NCBI GenBank assembly: GCA_000720375.1
Contig: JOAA01000066.1
Span: 1-23,790, forward strand
DNA: 23,790 bases
Reading direction: 5' to 3'
Source: Rhodococcus rhodnii
Lineage (GTDB): Bacteria; Actinomycetota; Actinomycetes; Mycobacteriales; Pseudonocardiaceae
Part shown: positions 8,657 to 14,920 of the stretch, one piece after another
Position numbering within the stretch: the stretch's first letter is position 1
Layout of the letters: every line of letters starts with the position of its first letter
Position numbers and translations under genes: made by a program
The notes under the pieces: generated by a model
Databases searched by the model: none
The model's input: only the letters and a program-made list of their open reading frames with translations
Told to the model about the DNA's origin: nothing

Positions 8657-8756
8657 GTCCCCTCCATCTATTCAAATAAATTGTCGAAGCAGGGACATCG
8701 CGTGGTCGCGTGATGGTTTCAGCCGTAAATTCCTGCCGCGCACTACACGTATGGGG

Positions 8757-8768
8757 GTGAGAACTCAC
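8757..8768. promoter_or_regulatory. GTGAG-AA-CTCAC palindrome
   Basis: A perfect 5-bp inverted repeat around AA, about 100 bases before the SHOCT-gene start. It shares the GGTGAG element with the palindrome at 1817-1832. Confidence 0.3.
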
Positions 8769-8988
8769 ACCGAATCGAGCTCCACACCAACTCCAGAACC
8801 GCGCCGACGGAAAGAAGCGATTCGATGTCGCCCAGCTCGCACCGCGTCCACCGCTTCGCGGTGAGGAGCCGCAGCGTGCGCGAGACGTCTGCGCCGTTCG
8901 GCCGACTCGGCCCCAGCGTCTCGTCCTCTCATGCAGAGTCTCATGCACGGCCACACCGGCAGCGTGGAAGCGCCGCCTGCTGTCGGCC

Positions 8989-9021
8989 TCACCCGCGCCG
9001 GGTGAGTTCCGAGTGTCGGAA
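8989..9021. promoter_or_regulatory. Two adjacent inverted repeats upstream of the HdeD-like gene
   Basis: TCACCCG-CGC-CGGGTGA (8989-9005) is directly followed by TTCCGA-GTG-TCGGAA (9007-9021). Both are perfect, and they end about 60 bases before ATG 9083, where operators or a promoter would be expected. The first has the same arms as the palindrome at 1817-1832, in opposite order. Confidence 0.38.
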
Positions 9022-9082
9022 GGTCTGCACGCTAGGACGTCGGCTTGGGCAACCAGTGAACGAGCACGACTCAGGAGGAGCC

Positions 9083-9736
9083 ATGGCGGAAGGCACAGTC
9101 AACAGCCGGGACCCTGCGCAGACCGCGGCGCGAGTGACGGCCACTGCGACGGCCATCATCGGACTCGGTGTAGTAACCGCCGCCACCGGTGTGGTCGTCC
9201 TCGTCTGGCCGGAAGCGACGCTGCAGGTCATCGCCGTCGTCTTCGGGATCTTCGCGGTCACCGACGGTGTGTTGCGGCTGGTATCCGCCCTGATCGCCGA
9301 TGCGCGGTCGGAGGGCTGGCGAATGCTGCTGGCACTTCAGGGCGTGCTCTCGGTCCTGGTGGGGATTGTTGTCCTGCGGCATCCCTTCCAGACACTGGCA
9401 GTACTGACCCTGCTACTTGGGCTGTTCTGGGTGGTGGGCGGCCTGCTGCAGGTCGTCCATGGGCTTGGCTCGCCGGCAATGCGGGGCCGGGCCTGGAGCG
9501 TGGGAGCCGGCCTGATCAGCTTGGCCGCCGGCATCGTCGTCCTGGCATACACGTCGGCCACCCTGCTCGTCCTCGTGTGGCTACTGGGCCTGCAGTTGCT
9601 CCTCGGCGGGGCCTTGCTCGTCGGATGGGGGATCATCGTCATGCAGCGGGATGAACGTGATGAACGAGCGCCTGATCCTCCGCAGCAGACCTCGGCCTAC
9701 GGCAAGCATCGAACGCACCGCTCAACTCAGGCCTGA
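9083..9736 (+). CDS. HdeD-like (DUF308) membrane protein
   Basis: The product has 217 residues from ATG 9083, with an excellent AGGAGGAG ribosome site at 9073-9080. About six membrane helices occupy residues 15-195 in paired repeats, with conserved-looking GIFAVTDGVLRL and GLFWVVGGLLQVVHG turns typical of DUF308/HdeD proteins. In enterobacteria HdeD is linked to acid resistance; in actinomycetes the role is unproven. The tail (ERDERAPDPPQQTSAYGKHR) is hydrophilic and probably cytoplasmic. The open frame extends upstream to 8825, but that part lacks coding character and a ribosome site. Confidence 0.88.
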   Translation: MAEGTVNSRDPAQTAARVTATATAIIGLGVVTAATGVVVLVWPEATLQVIAVVFGIFAVTDGVLRLVSALIADARSEGWRMLLALQGVLSVLVGIVVLRHPFQTLAVLTLLLGLFWVVGGLLQVVHGLGSPAMRGRAWSVGAGLISLAAGIVVLAYTSATLLVLVWLLGLQLLLGGALLVGWGIIVMQRDERDERAPDPPQQTSAYGKHRTHRSTQA

Positions 9737-9764
9737 CTCGCGAGCGGTCACGACCGCGGATCGC

Positions 9765-9857
9765 CGACTCCTGGCCCCACACGGCATAGATCGCCCGAAC
9801 ATGCGCCTTGGACGTGCCCACCGATACCTGGAGTTCGCACGCCACCTCATGCGGGGG
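9765..9857 (-). pseudogene. LuxR/NarL-type helix-turn-helix fragment
   Basis: The peptide EVACELQVSVGTSKAHVRAI (minus strand) matches the recognition helix region of LuxR/NarL DNA-binding domains, whose usual form is VSVNTVKTHVRNIY. The frame is closed by a TGA a few codons upstream and loses similarity after IYAVWGQES. There is no receiver or sensor domain nearby. This is a relic of a regulator gene, not a working gene. Confidence 0.35.
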
Positions 9858-10212
9858 TCAGCTGCGGCACATCATTCGCCCGTACGTTGCGTAGGGGTCA
9901 GTTCCGCTGATCGTCGAGCGGGTGCGCGGCAACGGCTGACACGGTTGCCGGTGTCGATGTGGTCGCGGACTTCGGTACCCGTACGCATCGTTCGCGGCTC
10001 GGTTGGCGGCGGGGCCGGTTCTGGTTGCCGGAGTCCCGCGGTGGTACCGGCGGATGCGGGAGCTGAACGACGTGATGTGTCCTGAGTCGAAAATGACTCC
10101 GGTCATGGCGCGGACCGGGCGCTGATGGTGACGGCCGGCAGTAGGCGCACCCCACCCGGCCCGGTCTGGTGGACGACCGGCCCCGGGCGCGGAGTTCAAT
10201 GGACCGCGGCCA
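9858..10212. other. No complete gene; possible gene debris
   Basis: I find no supported gene in these 355 bases. One plus-strand frame at about 9940-10131 has GC-rich third positions and ends at a stop (PRWYRRMRELNDVMCPESK near its end) but has no start with a ribosome site. It may be the tail of a broken gene that I do not recognise. Confidence 0.4.
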
Positions 10213-10722
10213 TTAGGAGGGCGGCGGCTCATCCGGCCAGCTGGTCGGGCCGTCGCCCGGTGGGGGTTCCGGCGGGCGTCGCCGTCGCCGGTAGGCGCTG
10301 CGGGCCACGCCGTTCAGGATCGACGTGATCGCGATGCCGATCACGAGGTTGATCAATGCGGTCGCGAGCTTGCTCTCCCAGCTGACGGGCAGGCTCAGCG
10401 GAACCACGACGGCAATCGCGGTCAGCAGCCCCATGATCCAGGTGAAGAACGTCTGGAACCGTGGCGTGGTCACCGACAGCAGCTGCAGCAGGCCCGTCGC
10501 CGCGAGCGCGACCGCGCCGGAAACCAGTGCGTAGGTCACCGTGTTCGCGTCTCCCCACACGCCCTCACCCTCCGGTGACAGCACAGGCACGTCCAGCACG
10601 CCACGCGACACCAGGATGCCCACGACCGCGATCAGCCCCGCTACCACGGCCGTCGCCACCCCGCCCGACCACAACCGCGCAACGTCGAGCTGACCGGTCC
10701 GGGACCGCGGCACGGCGTTCAT
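10213..10722 (-). CDS. DUF6069-like four-helix membrane protein
   Basis: The product has 169 residues from ATG 10720-10722. A longer frame to 10857 exists, but that extension overlaps the small upstream ORF and looks non-coding. Four membrane helices: about 17-41 (VATAVVAGLIAVVGILV), 62-84, 94-112 and 120-145. The loop after helix 1 (GVLDVPVLSPEGEGVWGD) and the overall order resemble the DUF6069 family as I recall it. The C-terminus is Arg- and Pro-rich (RRRRRPPEPPPGD), so the tail is likely cytoplasmic. The function is unknown. The start overlaps the stop of a 29-codon ORF (ATGA), implying coupled translation. Confidence 0.65.
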   Translation of the reverse strand: MNAVPRSRTGQLDVARLWSGGVATAVVAGLIAVVGILVSRGVLDVPVLSPEGEGVWGDANTVTYALVSGAVALAATGLLQLLSVTTPRFQTFFTWIMGLLTAIAVVVPLSLPVSWESKLATALINLVIGIAITSILNGVARSAYRRRRRPPEPPPGDGPTSWPDEPPPS

Positions 10723-10808
10723 CGCGTGCCGCCGATCTTGCGCTCCAGCAGCTCGAGCAGCAGCGGGCCGATCATGAGTACGACAGGCACAACGACCACC
10801 ACTAGCAT
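10719..10808 (-). CDS. 29-residue hydrophobic small ORF, coupled to the DUF6069-like gene
   Basis: ATG 10806-10808 opens a frame of 29 codons: one hydrophobic helix (LVVVVVPVVLMIGPLLLELL) followed by a basic end (ERKIGGTR). Its TGA overlaps the next gene's ATG in the sequence ATGA. A GAGG element lies about 8 bases upstream. The single-helix design and the overlap support a real small membrane protein or a leader ORF that couples translation. I do not know a named family. Confidence 0.45.
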   Translation of the reverse strand: MLVVVVVPVVLMIGPLLLELLERKIGGTR

Positions 10809-10906
10809 CACCAAACCTCGTCACCTCGCCTCTCGTCACCCGCACCGCCGACAACACTCCGCACCGAGCGACCGGGCCGCATCACCCGTAACAGGTGGCC
10901 ATTCGG

Positions 10907-11059
10907 TCATCGCGCCGTTCTGCGCTCGACGAGCACCGCGTTGAGCACCTGGCCAAGCACGACCAGCCTGGCCATCAGCGCGAGCCACACCAGCACCGCG
11001 GCTGGGATTCCCAGGACGCCGTAGACCGCCGAGGCACGGGCGCGCCTGCCAGGTAGGTA
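10907..11059 (-). pseudogene. C-terminal fragment of a second YihY/BrkB gene
   Basis: The frame ending in TGA at 10907-10909 encodes YLPGRRARASAVYGVLGIPA, then VLVWLALMARLVVLGQVLNA and VLVERRTAR. It lines up without gaps with residues 232-281 of the intact BrkB-like protein at 3956-4801, differing at about a dozen positions. Upstream of the Tyr codon at 11057-11059 the similarity stops, next to the tandem repeat CTACCTACCT. About 230 N-terminal residues are absent, so this is a remnant of a paralogue. Confidence 0.75.
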
Positions 11060-11062
11060 GCC

Positions 11063-11404
11063 CTGGTCAAGTTCTCCTGGACGAAGATCACCCGGTCCAG
11101 ATGGTCGTCGGCTGGGCGTCCCCTGACGATCCCGCTCTCGCCGACTACTTAGAGCTAGAATCGCAGGTCACGAAGTGTCGTCCCCGTAGGCGCGGGGCTG
11201 TTCCCGGGTGGTGCAGCACACCGCCTTCCAGCAGCAGGTCGTCGGAGCGGTTCCACGCCGTTTGGGGGGTACTCGGGATCGATGGCGTCGATGTAGTCCT
11301 GAACGGCATCGTCCATCTCTCCATCATTGCTTAATCCCGCACGGTCGACGGCTATCTCCCGGCCCTCGCACGCCACCCGCACCCGACCCCGCCTTGCTCA
11401 AGAC
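11063..11404. other. Gene debris, no supported gene
   Basis: No complete gene is visible in about 340 bases. On the minus strand, ATG 11314-11316 starts MDDAVQDYIDAIDPEY, which recalls the N-terminus of DUF1801 proteins, but similarity ends after about 16 residues and the frame stops at 11155. Another minus-strand frame (GRPADDHLDRVIFVQENLTR, about 11070-11130) looks coding but is unidentified. A lone CRISPR-repeat-like sequence lies at 11177-11205. Confidence 0.4.
11177..11205 (+). repeat. Solitary sequence resembling a type I-E CRISPR repeat
   Basis: These 29 bases start GTCGTCCCCG, continue TAGGCGCGGGG and end CTGTTCCC. Length, the CCCCG/CGGGG stem positions and the ends fit the actinobacterial type I-E repeat pattern. 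There is no second copy at the expected 61-base step on either side and no cas gene in the window, so this is at most a relic and could be a plain hairpin. Confidence 0.2.
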
Positions 11405-12253
11405 CTACGAGCTGACCGATGCTGAGCAGGCAGCGTGGTGACGCGATCGGCTGGCCGACGTCCGCGACGAACTCGACCGCGCCAACGCTTCCGGCTGAGC
11501 AGCACATCCGATCAACGCCGGACCGACGGCACCGATCAGCTCCGGCAGGCGCTGTTCGGCGACGCCGCCGTCGATGGTCCTGTCCTGTTGCCTCCACCGC
11601 CGCAGCAGTCGGCGGCCGTAGTTGTGAGTCCCCGCGACCCGATCCAGCTCCGCGCCGGTCGGTGTGCGGCCCTTGGACCGCTCGGTCACGTAGTACGCCC
11701 ACATGCGCTGCTCGGCCGTCGGCTCGGCGGGCGGGCGAGACTCGTCCGAGACCACCGCGAGACGCACCACCGATGCCGTCTCGTCGCCGGTCTCGCCCGT
11801 CTCGGCGGTCTCGTTGGTCTCGGTAGTGGTCTCGGCACTGGTCTCGGCGCGGTGCCGCTTCAAGGCGCGGTTGAGCAGTTCCGCCGCCAGCAGCAGCGCC
11901 AGCGGCGGGCACGCCGCGACCGCCACGCCAAACACGCTCAACTCCGGAGCCGCCGCCACGTTGGCACACAGCGAGAGGCAGATCCCGAACACGAACGACA
12001 ACCAGGCCGCCCACCGGCCGCCGGCCCGGCGGCCGTGGCCGGTCTTCCACAGCTCCACCGTCGCCGTGGTCAACAGCCCGTCCACGATCAACGGCCAGAT
12101 CGCCGCCGTGGTGTGATCCGCGCCGAACCGCAGCGCGAACTCCCGGCCGTGCCGGTATGAGGCGTACGCCGCGCCGAGCGCGACCAGCGCCGTGCACGCG
12201 CACTGCACCCACAGCGCACGGTCCCGCCGAACCGAGGTTGCCGTGGCGCTCAC
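11405..12253 (-). CDS. DUF2637 (SpdB-type) plasmid/ICE transfer membrane protein
   Basis: The product has 282 residues from GTG 12251-12253, overlapping the preceding gene's stop by four bases (GTGA). Four membrane helices at about 15-32, 48-66, 81-99 and 106-126, with HTTAAIWPLIVDGLLT, match DUF2637 proteins. These are typical of actinomycete plasmids and integrative conjugative elements, where related Spd proteins act in spreading of transferred DNA within mycelium. A Glu/Thr-rich linker (about 137-160, ETSAETTTETNETAETGETG) is encoded by GTCTCG-like tandem repeats at about 11795-11860. A likely helix-turn-helix tail follows (AELDRVAGTHNYGRRLLRRW, 201-220). The last 60 residues look out of frame or degenerate, so the natural C-terminus may have been lost. 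Confidence 0.76.
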   Translation of the reverse strand: MSATATSVRRDRALWVQCACTALVALGAAYASYRHGREFALRFGADHTTAAIWPLIVDGLLTTATVELWKTGHGRRAGGRWAAWLSFVFGICLSLCANVAAAPELSVFGVAVAACPPLALLLAAELLNRALKRHRAETSAETTTETNETAETGETGDETASVVRLAVVSDESRPPAEPTAEQRMWAYYVTERSKGRTPTGAELDRVAGTHNYGRRLLRRWRQQDRTIDGGVAEQRLPELIGAVGPALIGCAAQPEALARSSSSRTSASRSRHHAACSASVSS

Positions 12254-12450
12254 CCCAGCACACCTCCCGCCGCGCGCCGCAGGTGGTCCGGGCAGCAGCC
12301 GACGCAGGCGAACACCCGCGAGCCGGTCACCGACCGGCCGATCGGCACATGCGGTACACGAACGCGCAGGTAGTCAGCTCCGCACACCACGCAGGCAAGC
12401 CCATCGGCCTGCAACGGCGTCAACCCGGTGATGATCGTCTCGGCGTTCAC
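12250..12450 (-). CDS. Cys-rich small protein (zinc-ribbon-like) of a mobile element
   Basis: The product has 66 residues from GTG 12448-12450. Two cysteine pairs, CVVCG and CVGCC, separated by about 30 residues with several histidines nearby, suggest a zinc-binding fold. It overlaps the DUF2637 gene by GTGA at its 3' end, and its own start overlaps a TGA on the upstream side, so it sits inside a tightly coupled operon. I recall similar short proteins in actinomycete conjugative elements, but the function is unknown. Confidence 0.62.
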   Translation of the reverse strand: MNAETIITGLTPLQADGLACVVCGADYLRVRVPHVPIGRSVTGSRVFACVGCCPDHLRRAAGGVLG

Positions 12451-12783
12451 CGCGCACCACCGCCCGAACGACGGCGACGCCGAACAACGTCAACAGTGGC
12501 GGAAACCAGCAGTTCACAGCGGGGACGGTTTCGTGTAGATGCTGTACGAGCCGCGCCAACGACACGCCCTTCGGTGCGCCGTCCCGCCAACGATTCCAGA
12601 CGCCGATGTCGGCAAAACAGGCCGAGATCGGCGTCCGCTCGGACAGGGCGACCGAGATCGCGTAGAGTTTGCGCAGAAGCGAAAGCGGTGCATCCTTTGT
12701 GCTTCCACACTTGCCATAGAAGGCGACTCAACAGGTCCGGAATGGACTATAGGGCGCAGGCCAGAGATAGTGAGTTCGGCCAT
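12447..12783 (-). pseudogene. Serine recombinase (resolvase-type) N-terminal fragment with frameshift
   Basis: ATG 12781-12783 has a strong AAAGGAG ribosome site at 12791-12797 and opens MAELTISGLRPIVHSGPV. Near 12728 the coding signal moves to another frame: VAFYGKCGSTKD, LSLLRKLYAISVALSE, ISACFADIG. This matches the catalytic-domain start of serine recombinases (usual form RVAFYGRxSTxD...LSLxRQL...IxAxFxDI), with the nucleophile Ser retained. Adding a single base at the GAG codon restores GPV-R-VAFYG exactly, so one deleted C explains the break. High GC at third positions also follows the shifted frame. Recognisable similarity ends at about 12480 and the rest of the recombinase is missing. 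The shifted frame itself runs on to a stop at 12374. Confidence 0.6.
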
Positions 12784-13108
12784 CGTCGCGCTCCTTTCTC
12801 TTACAGCGCTTGACATTCGCGCGCGGGGTGCTACCGCGGCGCACGTGTATCCACGCTCCGTACGTCCGAGACGGTCAAGCGCGGTGCGACACAAGGACTC
12901 GCAATGCCGCGCTACCGCGTCAGTTGCCGGGTGCGCGTTTTCTCCCCGTCCCAGGTCGGATTCGTTCGCCGTGCGAGCCGCCGGTGGGCCGCTGGGTGAT
13001 GCGGCCACATCCGGCGGCCGGCGACCCGCCGGGGAAAGTCCTTCTGCAGCAGCCGTTCCTGTTGCCGGTTCAGCGCTGCTGCTATCTGTGTTTCAGCACG
13101 GATAGGGG
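12784..13108. other. Upstream region of the recombinase remnant, no gene
   Basis: About 325 bases between the end of the DpdA-like gene and the recombinase remnant. The only site I can name is the AAAGGAG ribosome site at 12791-12797. Open frames crossing it on both strands show no coding bias or family resemblance. Confidence 0.45.
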
Positions 13109-13606
13109 TCACGCTGCGCGTCGCTGCCTGTCGCTACCGGGGTATTCAGTCGACGTGTGTGGCTGGCACCTCGTCGAGGCGACGAGTCGAAGTCGCGCGC
13201 GTTGATCCGCGCTCGCGGAGGCGGCGGAACGACCGGCCTGCGTGGTGTCCGGTTCGTGTTCCGGTTCGGTCGGAGGATTGATGGTGGCGAGCAACCGGGC
13301 GTGCCAGTCCAAAGCGAAGCGCAGGCAATTCGACTCGCTGCGATGAGTGGGTGTGCAGCCAGGGACATGGCGACCCCGGAGGCTCCACGATGCAGAGTCG
13401 CTCGAGGCGATTGCGTCGGCATAGCGGGCCAGACCGAGCACCTTCGCCCCGAAAGCGTGCAGGCGATAGCCGCAGGCAGCCAGCGACCGCACGATCTGCT
13501 CGACCTCAACCGTGTGCTGACGCCGGCACACGCTGCCCACACCGACCAACGGCAGCGCCGCCAGGTCGACGCCGCGTTGCTCATACATGTCCGCGCACCG
13601 GTGGTG
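13109..13606 (-). pseudogene. DpdA/TGT-like (DUF7221-like) protein, C-terminal half
   Basis: From RCADMYEQRGVDLAALPLVG to the stop at 13109 this is the C-terminal half of a protein resembling queuine tRNA-ribosyltransferase and the deazapurine DNA-modification enzyme DpdA. Visible pieces: LVGVGSVCRRQHT, a GYRLHAFGAKVLGLARYAD strand, SLRGRHVPGC and a Cys/His cluster CTPTHRSESNC that may bind zinc. About 164 residues remain. There is no start codon: the frame runs directly into the transposon at about 13606. The missing N-terminal half lies at 18942-19347 in the same orientation. Joining the halves (…SITDY-H-RCADMYEQ…) gives a protein of about 300 residues, the expected size as I recall it. Confidence 0.8.
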
Positions 13607-13612
13607 TGTTGA

Positions 13613-13621
13613 CCGGACTAA
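13613..13621 (+). repeat. Left terminal inverted repeat of the transposon
   Basis: CCGGACTAA, matched by its reverse complement at 18929-18937. A second shared word GGTCGA follows about 4-5 bases further in on each side, allowing one base of offset. Confidence 0.6.
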
Positions 13622-13675
13622 CGCTGGTCGACGGGCTTGCGCAGACCCGGTGATGCTTGGGTTGAATGCTCGACC

Positions 13676-14920
13676 GTGCAGGAAGATCAAGTGCCGTCGG
13701 CAGGTAACCGGCTGAATGGGCTGGTGGTTCCACGGGTGGGCTCCGTCGTGTGTGGACTGGATGATGCTTTGCCGTGGCTGGTGGTGGATCCAGACGGCAT
13801 CGAGGTCGCGGAAATCGCTGAGTATCTGCGTCATGCGGTCGCCACCGGCTTCAGCGTGTCGAGTGTGAAGTCGTACGCGCGTGGGCTGTTGCGGTGGCTG
13901 AGGTTTCTGTGGGCGGTTGACGTGGTGTGGGATCGCGCTGATCGTGCCGAGATTCGTGAGTTCGTCTTGTGGATGAGGTCCACGCCGAAGGACCGGCCAC
14001 GACGAGCGGGTTCGCCTGAGCCGGGCAGCGTGAACGCTCGGACAGGCAAGCGGTATCTGGCGGCGAAGTTCGCGCCGGCGACGATCAACCACAATCTTGC
14101 GGTCGTCGGTAGGTTCTACGACTACTTCTTGGAACAGGGCCGCGGACCATTGCGCAATCCGGTTCCACCTCGCACGAGTCCGCAGGGTGGACGCGCCGAT
14201 GCCTATCACAACCCGATGGAGCCGTTTGTCGCTGGGCGCCGCGCGGTGTATCGGCAGCGGGTTCCGCGGACACAACCGCGAGCGATCCCGGACCGGATGT
14301 TCGACGAGTTGTTCGAGCAGATGCCGTCGAACCGCGACCGCGCCATTCTGGCGTTGTATGTGACGACAGCCGCCCGCCCGGACGAGCTGTTGACTCTTAC
14401 CCAGGACCGTGTCGACTACGGCGAGCAACTGGTCGGCGTGATCCGCAAAGGAACCCGCGAGTTGCAATGGCTGCCGGCGTCGCCCGACGCGTTCGTGTGG
14501 CTGCGGCTGTACCAGAATGAGCTTCGGCGTGAGCTGATCGCCCCGGTCAAGCCGTTGTGGTGGACGTTGCGACGTCCTTGGCGAGTGCTCAACTACGAGG
14601 CGATGCGCGCGGTGTTGCGGCGGGCGAACACTGCGCTTGGGACAAATTGGACGTTGCACGACTTGCGGCATACCGCAGCGCTGCGCATGGCCGCCGACCC
14701 GGACATGCCGTTGGTGGATATCCAGATCCTGCTCGGCCACGCCCACTTGAGCACGACTGAACGCTATCTGCGGCTGCGCCTGGATCAGCTCGTCGACCAC
14801 GTCCGCCAACATCACCAGCGACAAGCCGAGGGGCCACGGGGCAACGCTGCACCGTCGATCGGGTACGACGCGGCCGACCTGCGTGTGTTGTTCGGTTGGC
14901 AGCCGGGGTTCAGCCAATGA
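13676..14920 (+). CDS. Tyrosine recombinase, TnpA-like
   Basis: The product has 414 residues from GTG 13676; the start is uncertain because the frame is open to TTG 13637 and no strong ribosome site is seen. An N-terminal SAM-like core-binding domain (about 35-165) has the typical VKSYARGLLRWLRFLW. The catalytic domain has the full set of active-site residues: Arg234 (ARPDELLTL), Lys258 (IRKGTRELQW), His328 and Arg331 (HDLRH), His355 (LLGHAH) and the nucleophile Tyr364 (TTERYL). It should cut and rejoin DNA at the element ends. Its TGA overlaps the next gene's ATG (ATGA), so the two recombinases are probably made together. It is the first gene after the left inverted repeat. Confidence 0.9.
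   Translation: MQEDQVPSAGNRLNGLVVPRVGSVVCGLDDALPWLVVDPDGIEVAEIAEYLRHAVATGFSVSSVKSYARGLLRWLRFLWAVDVVWDRADRAEIREFVLWMRSTPKDRPRRAGSPEPGSVNARTGKRYLAAKFAPATINHNLAVVGRFYDYFLEQGRGPLRNPVPPRTSPQGGRADAYHNPMEPFVAGRRAVYRQRVPRTQPRAIPDRMFDELFEQMPSNRDRAILALYVTTAARPDELLTLTQDRVDYGEQLVGVIRKGTRELQWLPASPDAFVWLRLYQNELRRELIAPVKPLWWTLRRPWRVLNYEAMRAVLRRANTALGTNWTLHDLRHTAALRMAADPDMPLVDIQILLGHAHLSTTERYLRLRLDQLVDHVRQHHQRQAEGPRGNAAPSIGYDAADLRVLFGWQPGFSQ

Larger units (their letters stand above)
8657..9082. other. Divergent intergenic region with palindromes
   Basis: No gene is supported in these 426 bases. The region lies between two divergent genes (SHOCT leftward, HdeD-like rightward) and holds three inverted repeats: 8757-8768, 8989-9005 and 9007-9021. 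A bidirectional control region is the simplest reading. Confidence 0.5.

Noticed and set aside
11155..11316. Possible DUF1801-like gene start (MDDAVQDYIDAIDPEY)
   Set aside because: The resemblance covers only about 16 residues and the rest of the frame does not fit. It is kept as debris in the gap description.
12810..12815. TTGACA on the plus strand as a promoter -35
   Set aside because: No convincing -10 hexamer at 16-18 bases and no plus-strand gene downstream for about 860 bases.
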